Position numbers and translations under genes: made by a program. A DNA stretch of 63,853 bases, taken from the NCBI GenBank assembly GCA_018065565.1, contig JAGHSZ010000045.1, positions 1-63,853 of the forward strand. Reading direction: 5' to 3'. The stretch is from Candidatus Colivivens caballi (GTDB lineage Bacteria > Bacteroidota > Bacteroidia > Bacteroidales > Bacteroidaceae). Shown here piece by piece: positions 35,500-43,893 of the stretch. The notes under the pieces were generated by a model that was given only the letters and a program-made list of their open reading frames with translations, ran no database searches and was not told where the DNA came from. Within the stretch, counting starts at the first letter, position 1. Each line of letters begins with the position of its first letter.

Positions 35500-36350
35500 A
35501 ATGGCCTATTCTTTTGGCGCAGCATGAAGTAGATGCCGGCAATGATGAATGGGATGCTGAGAATCTGTCCCATGTCGAGAACCATGCCACGCTCGAAATC
35601 CACTTGCTCCTTCTTGATGAACTCAACGAAGAAACGGAACAAGAAGATTGCTGCCATGCAGAAACCGAAGTAGTAGCCTTGTCCCACTGGCCTGATTTTC
35701 TTGTAGTAGAAGATGATGCCGATGATGAAAATGATGAGATAGGCGATGGCTTCATAGAGTTGTGCTGGATGGCGTGGCACGAGTTGACCGTCAACCATTG
35801 CGTCGGACGAATGGAAGATAAATGCCCATGGCACATCGGTCTGGCTTCCCACGATTTCAGAGTTCATGAGGTTGCCCAGACGGATGCAGCATGCAGTGAA
35901 CGGGGTGGCAATCGCAACATTGTCGAGCACTGTGAAGAAACTGAGCCCAGTCTTCTTCATATAGAGCAACAGTGCAATGAACAGTCCGATGGCACCGCCG
36001 TGACTTGCCAGTCCGGCATAGCCGTGAAAGTGCCAGTCCCACGAGTCGGCGACGAACTTGATTGGCAGGAACATCTCGATGAATCCTTTGAGCGAACCGA
36101 GATAGACCGACGGTTCATAGAAAAGGCAGTGACCCAGGCGGGCACCAGCGATGACACCGATGAAACAGTAGATGAACAGCGGGTCGAACTTCTCTGCTGG
36201 TATGCGCTGCTTCTCGTAGAGCCGCTTCACGATGAAATAGGCTGCAATCAGTCCGATCATCCACATCAGCGAGTACCAGCGTACGGGCATTGAACCGATG
36301 GTGAATAACTCGAGTTTGGGTTGCCAGTCGATGAAGAGTGGGAGTAGCAT
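35493..36350 (-). CDS. lgt: Phosphatidylglycerol--prolipoprotein diacylglyceryl transferase
   Basis: 285-residue inner-membrane enzyme that puts diacylglycerol on the lipobox cysteine of prolipoproteins, including several encoded here (Wza type, NigD-like). About seven transmembrane helices are visible. Signature pieces are GARLGHCLFYEP (about 69-80), RLGNLMNSE (about 156-164; the RxGN core) and PRHPAQLYEAIAYL (about 193-206). Length is normal. It lies 34 bp after ychF on the same strand. The stop codon falls inside a 14-bp repeat. Confidence 0.95.
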   Translation of the reverse strand: MLLPLFIDWQPKLELFTIGSMPVRWYSLMWMIGLIAAYFIVKRLYEKQRIPAEKFDPLFIYCFIGVIAGARLGHCLFYEPSVYLGSLKGFIEMFLPIKFVADSWDWHFHGYAGLASHGGAIGLFIALLLYMKKTGLSFFTVLDNVAIATPFTACCIRLGNLMNSEIVGSQTDVPWAFIFHSSDAMVDGQLVPRHPAQLYEAIAYLIIFIIGIIFYYKKIRPVGQGYYFGFCMAAIFLFRFFVEFIKKEQVDFERGMVLDMGQILSIPFIIAGIYFMLRQKNRPLA

Positions 36351-36384
36351 AGTGATGAATTATGTGGGTTGGTGAGTTGTGTGG

Positions 36385-37482
36385 TTATACATTGAAACGG
36401 AAATGCATGATGTCGCCGTCCTGCACTACATATTCCTTGCCTTCGACTCCGAGTTTGCCGGCTTCGCGTACGGCTGCTTCGCTGCCATACTTGATGTAGT
36501 CGTCGTACTTGATGACTTCGGCACGGATGAAACCCTTCTCAAAGTCGGTGTGGATGACACCGGCGCACTGTGGAGCCTTCCATCCACGGCGGTAGGTCCA
36601 TGCCTTGACTTCCATTTCGCCTGCGGTGATGAATGTCTCGAGGTTGAGGAGCGAGTAGATGGCCTTGATGAGTCGGTTGCATCCACTTTCACTCAGTCCA
36701 AGGTCTTCAAGGAACATTTGCTTTTCCTCGTATGTCTCGAGTTCTGCGATGTCGGCTTCGGTCTGGGCTGATATGACGATGAGTTCTGCTTCTTCGTCCT
36801 TGATTGCTTCACGCACCTGCTCCACATATTGGTTGCCTGTGCTGGCGCTCTTGTCGTCAACATTGCAGACATAGAGAACAGGTTTTGTGGTGAGGAGGAA
36901 CATCTGCTTTGACACAGTGATTTCGTCCTGTGTCTCCAGTTCTACTACGCGTGCGCTCTTGCCTTGTTCCAGCGCAGCCTTGTAGCGGAGCAGAAGGTCG
37001 AGTTCCACCTTTGCCATCTTGTCGCCACCTACATTTGCTTGCTTTTCCACACGCTTGATGCGGTTTTCGACGGTCTCAAGGTCTTTGAGTTGAAGTTCGG
37101 TGTCGATGACTTCCTTGTCGCGGACCGGATCGACCGAACCATCGACATGGACGATGTTGTCGTTGTCGAAGCAGCGCAGTACATGTATGATGGCATCGCA
37201 CTCGCGGATGTTGCCGAGGAACTGGTTGCCGAGACCTTCGCCCTGACTTGCACCTTTCACCAGTCCTGCAATGTCAACGATGTCGCAGACAGCAGGCACG
37301 ATGCGTCCTGGGTGAACAATTTCTGCCAGACGAGTGAGTCGCTCGTCGGGAACACTGATTTGTCCCATCTGCGCATCGATGGTGCAGAATGGGAAGTTTG
37401 CTGCTTGTGCCTTGGCACTCGACAGACAGTTAAAAAGGGTTGACTTGCCGACATTTGGCAGTCCTACTATTCCTGCTTTCAT
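36385..37482 (-). CDS. ychF: Redox-regulated ATPase YchF
   Basis: 365-residue OBG-family P-loop protein (YchF/Ola1) that binds ribosomes and prefers ATP to GTP. G1 is [12 protein letters not shown] (7-18), then [34 protein letters not shown] (G3 and switch II, about 68-84) and YVCNVDD in place of the NKxD specificity motif, as expected for this family. The C-terminal TGS domain includes [18 protein letters not shown] and [11 protein letters not shown]. Length is typical. lgt lies 34 bp downstream. Confidence 0.97.
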   Translation of the reverse strand: MKAGIVGLPNVGKSTLFNCLSSAKAQAANFPFCTIDAQMGQISVPDERLTRLAEIVHPGRIVPAVCDIVDIAGLVKGASQGEGLGNQFLGNIRECDAIIHVLRCFDNDNIVHVDGSVDPVRDKEVIDTELQLKDLETVENRIKRVEKQANVGGDKMAKVELDLLLRYKAALEQGKSARVVELETQDEITVSKQMFLLTTKPVLYVCNVDDKSASTGNQYVEQVREAIKDEEAELIVISAQTEADIAELETYEEKQMFLEDLGLSESGCNRLIKAIYSLLNLETFITAGEMEVKAWTYRRGWKAPQCAGVIHTDFEKGFIRAEVIKYDDYIKYGSEAAVREAGKLGVEGKEYVVQDGDIMHFRFNV

Positions 37483-37530
37483 ATTTTATTGTCGTTGGTT
37501 TAGGGGTAATGGTGTTGTGAGGTATGAGGC

Positions 37531-37584
37531 TAATGGGACTAATGGGGCCAATGGGTCAAATGGGACCGATGAGTCTAATGAGCC
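37531..37584. repeat. Six tandem 9-bp repeats
   Basis: Six units in exact 9-bp register, consensus NNATGRGNC (for example TAATGGGAC), between ychF and the transcarbamylase gene. It is a microsatellite-like spacer. Confidence 0.85.
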
Positions 37585-37601
37585 TTATGGAAAATCTAAT
37601 A

Positions 37602-38564
37602 TTACAGTGCCTCGAGCATGCGTTTGAGTACCACTGTGGCTGATATCTCGCGGTTGGCAGCCTCTGGAATGACGAGACTTGTAGGTGCTTCGATGACATC
37701 GTCGGTGACAATCATGTTGCGGCGAACAGGGAGGCAGTGCATGAAGAATGCGTTGTTGGTAACATCCATGTGTCGCTGGTCAACAGTCCATGCCATGTCT
37801 TTGAGCAGCACCTTACCGTAGTCGTCGGGATTGGTGACGCCAGGGCAACTCCAGTTCTTTGCATAGATGAAGTCGGCACCCTCGAATGCTTTCATCTGGT
37901 CGTATTCCACTCGTGCATTGCCCACAAACTTAGGGTCGAGTTCGTAGCCGTGAGGATGAGTGACCACGAAATCTACATCGGCAGCATTCATCCATTCTGC
38001 AAAAGAGTTAGGTACGGCCTGTGGCAGCGCCTTTGGATGTGGAGCCCATGAGAGCACCACCTTTGGACGGTTCTGCTTCTTGTATTCTTCGATGGTGATG
38101 AGGTCGGCGAATGCCTGGAGCGGATGCACCGTTGCACTTTCCATGAAGAAGACCGGACGACCAGAGTATTTGATGAACTGGTTGAGAATCTTCTCTTCGT
38201 AGTCGTCTCTGCGGTTCTGGAAAGTTGCAAAACTGCGTACACCGATGAGGTCGCAGTAGCATCCCATCACTGGGATGGCTTCGAGCAGATGTTCGCTCTT
38301 GTCGCCGTCCATGATGACGCCGCGCTCGGTTTCGAGTTTCCATGCACCCTGGTTGACATCGAGCACGATGACATTCATGCCGAGGTTCATGGCTGCCTTC
38401 TGCGTGCTGAGACGGGTGCGCAGACTGTTGTTGAAGAATATGAGGAGCGCAGTCTTGTTGCGTCCGAGTTCTTGGTACTTGAAGCGGTCGTTCTTGATTT
38501 CGAACGCTTCTTTGAGGGCGATGTTTAGGTCGCCTATGTCTGATACATGCTGAAATACTTTCAT
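37602..38564 (-). CDS. argF': N-succinylornithine carbamoyltransferase
   Basis: 320-residue transcarbamylase of the arginine pathway, closely similar to the Bacteroides fragilis succinylornithine enzyme: ELGRNKTALLIFFNNSLRTR (32-51, with the carbamoyl-phosphate loop), NQGAWKLETERGVIMDGD (71-88), VMGCYCDLIGVRSFA (about 99-113) and FFMHCLPVRRNMIVTDDV. At position 90 (GDKS) it has Ser. In published work Glu there gives acetylornithine and Pro, Ser, Val or Ala gives succinylornithine specificity, so succinyl is the better guess. argE is three genes upstream on the same strand. Confidence 0.92.
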   Translation of the reverse strand: MKVFQHVSDIGDLNIALKEAFEIKNDRFKYQELGRNKTALLIFFNNSLRTRLSTQKAAMNLGMNVIVLDVNQGAWKLETERGVIMDGDKSEHLLEAIPVMGCYCDLIGVRSFATFQNRRDDYEEKILNQFIKYSGRPVFFMESATVHPLQAFADLITIEEYKKQNRPKVVLSWAPHPKALPQAVPNSFAEWMNAADVDFVVTHPHGYELDPKFVGNARVEYDQMKAFEGADFIYAKNWSCPGVTNPDDYGKVLLKDMAWTVDQRHMDVTNNAFFMHCLPVRRNMIVTDDVIEAPTSLVIPEAANREISATVVLKRMLEAL

Positions 38565-38683
38565 ATTATGCGTGGTTATGTAGATGTGGAGTTAAAGGGA
38601 ATTAAGCAGATGTTGCTTTCTCTTGGTGTCCACTCTCATTAATCATTTGTAATGCTTTATTTGTGATGCTTCGTTTGTGATGC

Positions 38684-39640
38684 TTATTTACAGAGACGCA
38701 TTTCGAGAGGGGCACCGCCATTGATGTAGTCACGGGCAAACTCTTTCGAAATGGAGTTGTTGAGGCTCTTGCACACTTCGGCTGAGAAGTCGAAACCGCA
38801 CTTGATGATGCTGTCCCAGTCCTTTTCGCTGAGGTAAGGGATGTCGCCGCGGCTCACATCTTCTTTCAGCAGACCGAACACGATGCCGGCATTGAAGTTG
38901 TCGCCTGCTCCGATGGTGCTGACAGTCTTGATTGGTTTGACGGGGTATTCTTTCCTGACCGTTGGGGTGATGAGTCGCACACTGTTGGCTCCGTCGGTGC
39001 AGATCATGTTCTTGCAATAGTATTCCACCTCCTTGTTATAGACAGCCTCGGGATCGCTGTTGCCGAACATGTTGTCGAGGTCCTCGGTCGAACCGCGCAC
39101 GATGTCGGAGAACTCGATGTTGTCGAGTATGTCGGGGTAGAGCTTGATGGCTTCCTCCTTGTGCGAACTGCGGAAGTTGAAGTCGTAGTAGATGATGGCT
39201 TCGCGTTCGCGGGCATATTTGAGGAATTCCAGTACTTTTGGTCGCAACACAGGGTTGAGCACAAAGTACGAACTCATCATGACGATGTCGTCCTTCTCGA
39301 TTCGTGGCCATAGAACATCAAGTCGTGCGTTAGGGTAGTCCTTGTAGAATTCATACTCGGCATCGTTGTCCTTGTTGAGCCATGCCAGCGATATTGGTGT
39401 GCGTCCGTCGTAATAGACACATACATTTTCGTTGTTCACCCCGTTGTCAGCGAGAAAGTCGAGAACGATGCGTCCCACGCGGTCGTTGCCGGTTTCGCTG
39501 ATGAATGTGGTGTTCATGCCGAGTCGGCCCAGTGAAATCATTGAGTTGAAAACCGAACCTCCAGGCACGGCTGCCGTTGGCTGTCCGTTCTGGAAGATGA
39601 TGTCCATGATGGTTTCCCCGATTCCTATTATCTTGCGCAT
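38684..39640 (-). CDS. PfkB-family carbohydrate kinase (fructokinase-like)
   Basis: 318-residue ribokinase-fold sugar kinase. It begins MRKIIGIGETIMDIIF and has the PfkB signature 1 region GGSVFNSMISLGRLG (about 27-41), NDAEYEFYKDYP and the ATP/catalytic motif STIGAGDNFNAGIVFGLL (about 254-271), where the Asp is the catalytic base. Start at 39640 fits homology; the frame stays open to 39703 with non-homologous residues. It is transcribed with the LOG gene before it and the transcarbamylase gene after it, with gaps near 120 bp. The substrate is probably a ketohexose, but this is not proven. Confidence 0.9.
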   Translation of the reverse strand: MRKIIGIGETIMDIIFQNGQPTAAVPGGSVFNSMISLGRLGMNTTFISETGNDRVGRIVLDFLADNGVNNENVCVYYDGRTPISLAWLNKDNDAEYEFYKDYPNARLDVLWPRIEKDDIVMMSSYFVLNPVLRPKVLEFLKYAREREAIIYYDFNFRSSHKEEAIKLYPDILDNIEFSDIVRGSTEDLDNMFGNSDPEAVYNKEVEYYCKNMICTDGANSVRLITPTVRKEYPVKPIKTVSTIGAGDNFNAGIVFGLLKEDVSRGDIPYLSEKDWDSIIKCGFDFSAEVCKSLNNSISKEFARDYINGGAPLEMRLCK

Positions 39641-39764
39641 ATGTTTGTTTATGTTTTTTGATTGTTTTCCGTTTTTGAAGGTCTCTGCCGCTGTGTGGGT
39701 CATTGCCGTTTCTGCGATTCGACAGTTGCAGTCCGTTGGATTCAGTTGTTGCAGAAAGGGTGCA

Positions 39765-40307
39765 TCAGAATGCTTTGAGCAGTTCGGTCAGTTGTTCGAA
39801 GGTATCGGCGCGAAGCATAATTTCTTCAAGAGGTTTGTTGACCACTCCTGTCTTTTTCAGTCCTTCGAGCATGCTGAACAGTCCGTCCCAGAATCCGTTG
39901 ATGTTCCAGAATATGATTTTCTTTGGACTGATGCCGATGGCGTTCTGCGACATGACCGAGAATGCTTCGTCGAGTGTGCCAACGCTGCCAGGCATGGCAA
40001 TCATTACATCGCTGAGTTTCATCAGCCATGCTTTGCGGTCGCTCAGGTCTTCGGTCGGAACGCGTATGCCGACGCATTCGCTCACAGTGCCCTTGTCGAT
40101 GAGAATCTTTGGAACGACACCTACCACGATGCCCTTGCCGGTTGACTTTACGCCTTGTGCCACTGCTTCCATCAGTCCGGTGTTGTGTCCACCATAGATG
40201 AGTGTGAGGTCGTGTTCGCCTATCCACTGTCCAAGTCGCCGTCCTTCTTCATAATAAATCGGGTCGAGGTCGTTCGATGAAGCGCAGAATACTCCTATTT
40301 TTTCCAT
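39765..40307 (-). CDS. LOG-family (TIGR00730) Rossmann-fold protein
   Basis: 180-residue Rossmann-fold protein related to cytokinin-activating LOG phosphoribohydrolases, which release a base from nucleoside 5'-monophosphates. It starts IGVFCASSND (4-13). The nucleotide-binding LIYGGHNTGLMEAVA (about 34-48) and the active-site motif PGSVGTLDEAFSV (about 111-123) are visible; the usual PGGxGTxxE has Ser at the third position. Physiological substrate in bacteria is generally unclear. It follows argE by about 175 bp and has a nearby promoter box at 40430-40437. Confidence 0.9.
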   Translation of the reverse strand: MEKIGVFCASSNDLDPIYYEEGRRLGQWIGEHDLTLIYGGHNTGLMEAVAQGVKSTGKGIVVGVVPKILIDKGTVSECVGIRVPTEDLSDRKAWLMKLSDVMIAMPGSVGTLDEAFSVMSQNAIGISPKKIIFWNINGFWDGLFSMLEGLKKTGVVNKPLEEIMLRADTFEQLTELLKAF

Positions 40308-40429
40308 TGTCTTTGGTCTTTGTTTTTGTGGGGAAACGGTCTTGTGTCCGTGTGGTTCCCCTGTCTGTTATGGGGCAGTGCCGAGGTGTACCTTCTGTTA
40401 CCTTATGTGTGCCCTATTATTATAAGGTG

Positions 40430-40437
40430 CAAAAGTA
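40430..40437 (-). promoter_or_regulatory. Promoter -7 box of the LOG gene
   Basis: TACTTTTG on the minus strand, 123 bp upstream of the start at 40307. The long leader makes the assignment less certain. Confidence 0.5.
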
Positions 40438-40481
40438 CGAATAAAATCTGACATTTTGGGCCACTTGTTTCGTTTTTTGCG

Positions 40482-41564
40482 TTAAATCGTGAAATTAAAG
40501 TCGAGCAGACGCATATATAGGTCGATGGCATCGTCAATTTCGCTGATTCGGATGAATTCGTTGGCGGTGTGACTGCGTGCGCTGTCGCCCGGACCGATTT
40601 TCACTGATGGAAATGGCATCAGTGCCTGATTTGACAGGGTGGGCGAACCAAATGTAGTCAGTCCCAACTGCTTTGCCCGCAACACAAACGGATGGTCCAA
40701 CGGTACTCGTGACGAGTTGAGCCGTGTTGACCGTTCTTTGAGTTCGCTTTGGAGGTTCTGCCGCAGACTGTCGAGCAGTTCCTGGTTTGTGTAGCATTCG
40801 TTTGAGCGGACATCGATGGTGAACTTGCATTCGTCGGGAATCACATTGTGCTGTGTGCCAGCATTGATTATAGTCACTGTCGTCTTGACTGGCCCCAACA
40901 AATCGGTCTGACGCTCAAATGTGTGACTGCGAATCCATTGGATGTCATCAGTGGCAATGTAGATGGCGTTGACACCCTCGTTGCGTGCAGCGTGTCCAGC
41001 CTTGCCGTGGGCGACTGCATCGACCACCATCAGACCTTTTTCAGCCACAGCCAGTTGCATGCCAGTAGGTTCGCCGACGATGCAGAAATCGATTCTTGGC
41101 AGTTCGGGCAGAACCTTTTCGATGCCTTCCTTTCCCGAAACTTCCTCCTCTGCCGAAGCGGAGAAAATCAGGTTGAAATTCCTTGCGTACTTGTTGTCCA
41201 GACTGTTCCGCATCATCAGAAACACCTGCATCAGTGCCACCAGACTGCCACCGTCGTCGTTACTGCCGAGTCCGTAGATGGTGCCATCGGCGGTTTCTTC
41301 GGGCGTGAAAGGGTCGTGGATCCATCCGTTCACGGGTTTCACAGTGTCGATATGGGCATCAAGCAGAATGGTAGGACGACTGTTGTCAAATCCCTCTGCC
41401 ACGACCCATACATTGTTGCCAAGTCGGTGTGTGTCACAACCTTTGTCTGTCAGAAACTGTTCGATGATGTCGGCTGCATAGAGTTCGTTGCGGCTGATTG
41501 ATGGAGTGGCAATCAGTTGTTTGAGCAGTGTCACTGCCTCGCGGGTGTTGTCTTCGTATTTCAT
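40482..41564 (-). CDS. argE: M20-family acylornithine/acylcitrulline deacylase
   Basis: 360-residue di-zinc hydrolase of the ArgE/DapE group that removes the N-acyl group in arginine synthesis. ILLDAHIDTVKP (70-81) gives the first zinc His and catalytic Asp, YGLGSNDDGGSLVALM (about 106-121) the bridging Asp, and SASAEEEVSGKEGI (about 140-153) the general-base Glu pair. FCIVGEPTGMQLAVAEKG and the dimerisation-domain HAARNEGV follow. Given the succinylornithine transcarbamylase nearby, the substrate is probably N-succinylcitrulline rather than acetylornithine. This is an inference from context. Confidence 0.9.
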   Translation of the reverse strand: MKYEDNTREAVTLLKQLIATPSISRNELYAADIIEQFLTDKGCDTHRLGNNVWVVAEGFDNSRPTILLDAHIDTVKPVNGWIHDPFTPEETADGTIYGLGSNDDGGSLVALMQVFLMMRNSLDNKYARNFNLIFSASAEEEVSGKEGIEKVLPELPRIDFCIVGEPTGMQLAVAEKGLMVVDAVAHGKAGHAARNEGVNAIYIATDDIQWIRSHTFERQTDLLGPVKTTVTIINAGTQHNVIPDECKFTIDVRSNECYTNQELLDSLRQNLQSELKERSTRLNSSRVPLDHPFVLRAKQLGLTTFGSPTLSNQALMPFPSVKIGPGDSARSHTANEFIRISEIDDAIDLYMRLLDFNFTI

Positions 41565-41588
41565 CTGTTTTCACTTTCTTTTACATGG

Positions 41589-41596
41589 CAAAGGTA
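41589..41596 (-). promoter_or_regulatory. Promoter -7 box of argE
   Basis: TACCTTTG on the minus strand, 25 bp upstream of the argE start. Confidence 0.7.
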
Positions 41597-41824
41597 ATAC
41601 AAATTGCCGACACTCTGCACCGATTGGCCTACAAATTGCCGTTACACCTCCGTTTTTGCAACAGGTTGCAGTGTTGAACACGATGGTTTGAGGGGTCGGG
41701 CTTACAATGACTCGTCTCCTCGCTTGTGCGCTCCATTCTTCCCACTGATGGCATATAAATGTGAAAAACTGACTTTTAAGCAATAAAATGGCGTTTCAAC
41801 ATTGCTACTTGACAAATAATTCGT
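41597..41824. other. Divergent intergenic region between argE and ilvE
   Basis: No gene seen. It separates the back-to-back promoters of argE and ilvE, both amino-acid biosynthesis genes. I found no ARG-box-like palindrome by eye. Confidence 0.4.
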
Positions 41825-41832
41825 ACCTTTGC
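41825..41832 (+). promoter_or_regulatory. Promoter -7 box of ilvE
   Basis: TACCTTTG matches TAnnTTTG and lies 165 bp upstream of the ATG. The long leader contains a possible 10-codon frame (ATGACAGAAGTCCGTAGC onward, about 41858-41890) not rich in branched-chain codons. Confidence 0.65.
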
Positions 41833-41997
41833 CAATCAAAATGATGCATTGCGCAATGACAGAAGTCCGTAGCGGCAGCCTGTGCTGACGGCAATCAATA
41901 TGGGAAGATGGTCGTGACGCGACGGATGAACATGGCGCATGGTGCGATTTCCAGGCAAATAACACACATACATACACATAAAAAGAAAGGAGACAAT

Positions 41998-43023
41998 ATG
42001 AGCACATTTGATTGGTCAAACCTTGGCTTTGGCTACAACAAGACAAACTACAATGTTCGCTGTTACTATCGCGATGGCAAATGGGGAGAAATTGAGACTT
42101 GCAGTGAGGAGACCATTCCACTCCACATGGCTGCAACCTGTCTGCACTATGGTCAGGAGGCATTCGAGGGACTGAAAGCATACCGCTGCCCAGACGGCAA
42201 GGTGCGCGTGTTCCGTATGGACGAGAATGCCAAGCGTCTGCAATCCACATGTCAGGGCATCCTGATGCCAGAGGTGAGCACCGAACTGTTCTGCGAGATG
42301 GTTCGCAAGGTGGTGGCTCTCAACCAGGAATTCATTCCACCATACGAGAGCGGTGCAACACTCTACATCCGTCCGCTCCTCATCGGTACAAGCGCACAGG
42401 TAGGTGTGCATCCAGCATCTGAATACCTGTTCCTGATGTTTGTCACACCAGTAGGCCCATACTTCAAGGGTGGTTTCTCAACCAATCCTTATGTCATCAT
42501 CCGCGACTACGACCGCTCTGCCCCTCTTGGCACTGGTATTTACAAGGTCGGCGGCAACTATGCAGCAAGTCTGCGTGCCAACAAGTTGGCTCACGACCTT
42601 GGCTATTCATGCGAGTTCTATCTCGATGCAAAGGAAAAGAAATACATGGATGAATGCGGTGCTGCCAATTTCTTCGGAATCAAGAACAACACATATGTTA
42701 CTCCGAAGTCAACCAGCATCCTGCCTTCAATCACAAACAAGAGCCTCATGCAGCTGGCTGAGGACTTGGGCATGACCGTTGAGCGTCGTCAGATTCCAGA
42801 AGAGGAACTGGCTACATTCGAAGAGGCAGGTGCATGTGGTACAGCAGCCGTAATCTCACCAATCGGACGCATCGACGACCTCGAGACCAAACAGTCGTTC
42901 GTATTCTCAAAGGACGGCAAACCAGGTCCTGTCTGCACAAAACTTTATAACAAACTCCGTGGCATACAGTATGGCACCGAGGAGGACATCCACGGCTGGA
43001 CTACTGTTGTGCTTGAAAAGTAA
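41998..43023 (+). CDS. ilvE: Branched-chain amino acid aminotransferase
   Basis: 341-residue class IV PLP aminotransferase that interconverts Val, Leu and Ile with their keto acids. It has CLHYGQEAFEGLKAYR (about 44-59), IRPLLIGTSAQVGVHPA (the substrate loop), GIYKVGGNYAASL (about 180-192; the Lys holds PLP) and EEAGACGTAAVISPI near the C-terminus. I chose the ATG at 41998-42000 because a good ribosome-binding sequence AAAGGAGA lies just before it and homologs start here; the open frame upstream to 41908 belongs to the leader. trmB follows by 81 bp. Confidence 0.95.
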   Translation: MSTFDWSNLGFGYNKTNYNVRCYYRDGKWGEIETCSEETIPLHMAATCLHYGQEAFEGLKAYRCPDGKVRVFRMDENAKRLQSTCQGILMPEVSTELFCEMVRKVVALNQEFIPPYESGATLYIRPLLIGTSAQVGVHPASEYLFLMFVTPVGPYFKGGFSTNPYVIIRDYDRSAPLGTGIYKVGGNYAASLRANKLAHDLGYSCEFYLDAKEKKYMDECGAANFFGIKNNTYVTPKSTSILPSITNKSLMQLAEDLGMTVERRQIPEEELATFEEAGACGTAAVISPIGRIDDLETKQSFVFSKDGKPGPVCTKLYNKLRGIQYGTEEDIHGWTTVVLEK

Positions 43024-43104
43024 CTCGGTCGCACAACCGTCAGGTTATTCGGACTGATGCATCAAGTACTGATGCCCCATAAAAACAATATCCACCATTA
43101 ACAA

Positions 43105-43872
43105 ATGGGAAAAGGAAAATTAGCAAAATTCGCTGATATGGCAGCAAATCCACTCGTGGTGGAGTGTCCTTACTGGATGCTCCAACGCGATGGTTTTGCC
43201 TTGAAGGGAAAGTGGAACACCGACTTCTTCCACAACTCCAACCCGATAGTCCTCGAACTGGGATGCGGACGCGGAGAATACACCGTTGGACTGGCACGCC
43301 AGTTTGCCGACATCAACTTTATTGGTGTTGATATCAAGGGCTCGCGAATGTGGCACGGAGCTAAGGCCGCCCTTGCCGAGGGACTTGGTAATGTGGCATT
43401 CCTGCGTACCAACATCGAGTTCATCCATGAGATGTTCTCTGCTGATGAAGTCAGCGAAATATGGCTTACATTCTCCGACCCACAGATGAAAAAGCCTACC
43501 AAGCGCCTCACATCGACCTATTTCATGGAGCGCTATCGCAAATTCCTCATTGATGGAGGTGTCATTCACTTGAAGACCGACTCCAACTTTATGTACACCT
43601 ACACCCGGCTGATGGCGGAGCGCAACCAGTTGACTGTCAGTTGTGCAACTGATGACCTCTATCACGACAATGCCAGTTTCATTACCGAACAACTGCTTGG
43701 CATCCGCACTTATTACGAGCAGATGTGGCTCGACCGTGGTCTCACCATAAAGTATCTGCGCTTCCTTCTGCGCCGTGACGGACAATTGGAAGAACCCGAT
43801 GTCGAAATTCCTGTTGATGGCTACCGTTCATACGACCATCAGGTGGTGAGTACCGTCAAGGCACGCAAATAA
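43105..43872 (+). CDS. trmB: tRNA (guanine-N7-)-methyltransferase
   Basis: 255-residue SAM-dependent enzyme methylating G46 of tRNAs. The SAM motif [17 protein letters not shown] (about 49-65), the following [16 protein letters not shown] and the family signature [18 protein letters not shown] (about 119-136; usually FPDPWPK-like, here SDPQMKK as in other Bacteroidales) are clear. The C-terminus contains the [10 protein letters not shown] segment. It sits between ilvE and dsbD and ends 21 bp before dsbD. Confidence 0.93.
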   Translation: MGKGKLAKFADMAANPLVVECPYWMLQRDGFALKGKWNTDFFHNSNPIVLELGCGRGEYTVGLARQFADINFIGVDIKGSRMWHGAKAALAEGLGNVAFLRTNIEFIHEMFSADEVSEIWLTFSDPQMKKPTKRLTSTYFMERYRKFLIDGGVIHLKTDSNFMYTYTRLMAERNQLTVSCATDDLYHDNASFITEQLLGIRTYYEQMWLDRGLTIKYLRFLLRRDGQLEEPDVEIPVDGYRSYDHQVVSTVKARK

Positions 43873-43893
43873 TTTTCCCCTCACATTCTCACT

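Noticed and set aside
41565..41997. tRNA or riboswitch in the argE-ilvE gap
   Set aside because: No cloverleaf, T-loop motif or known aptamer pattern was found by eye; this cannot replace a covariance search.
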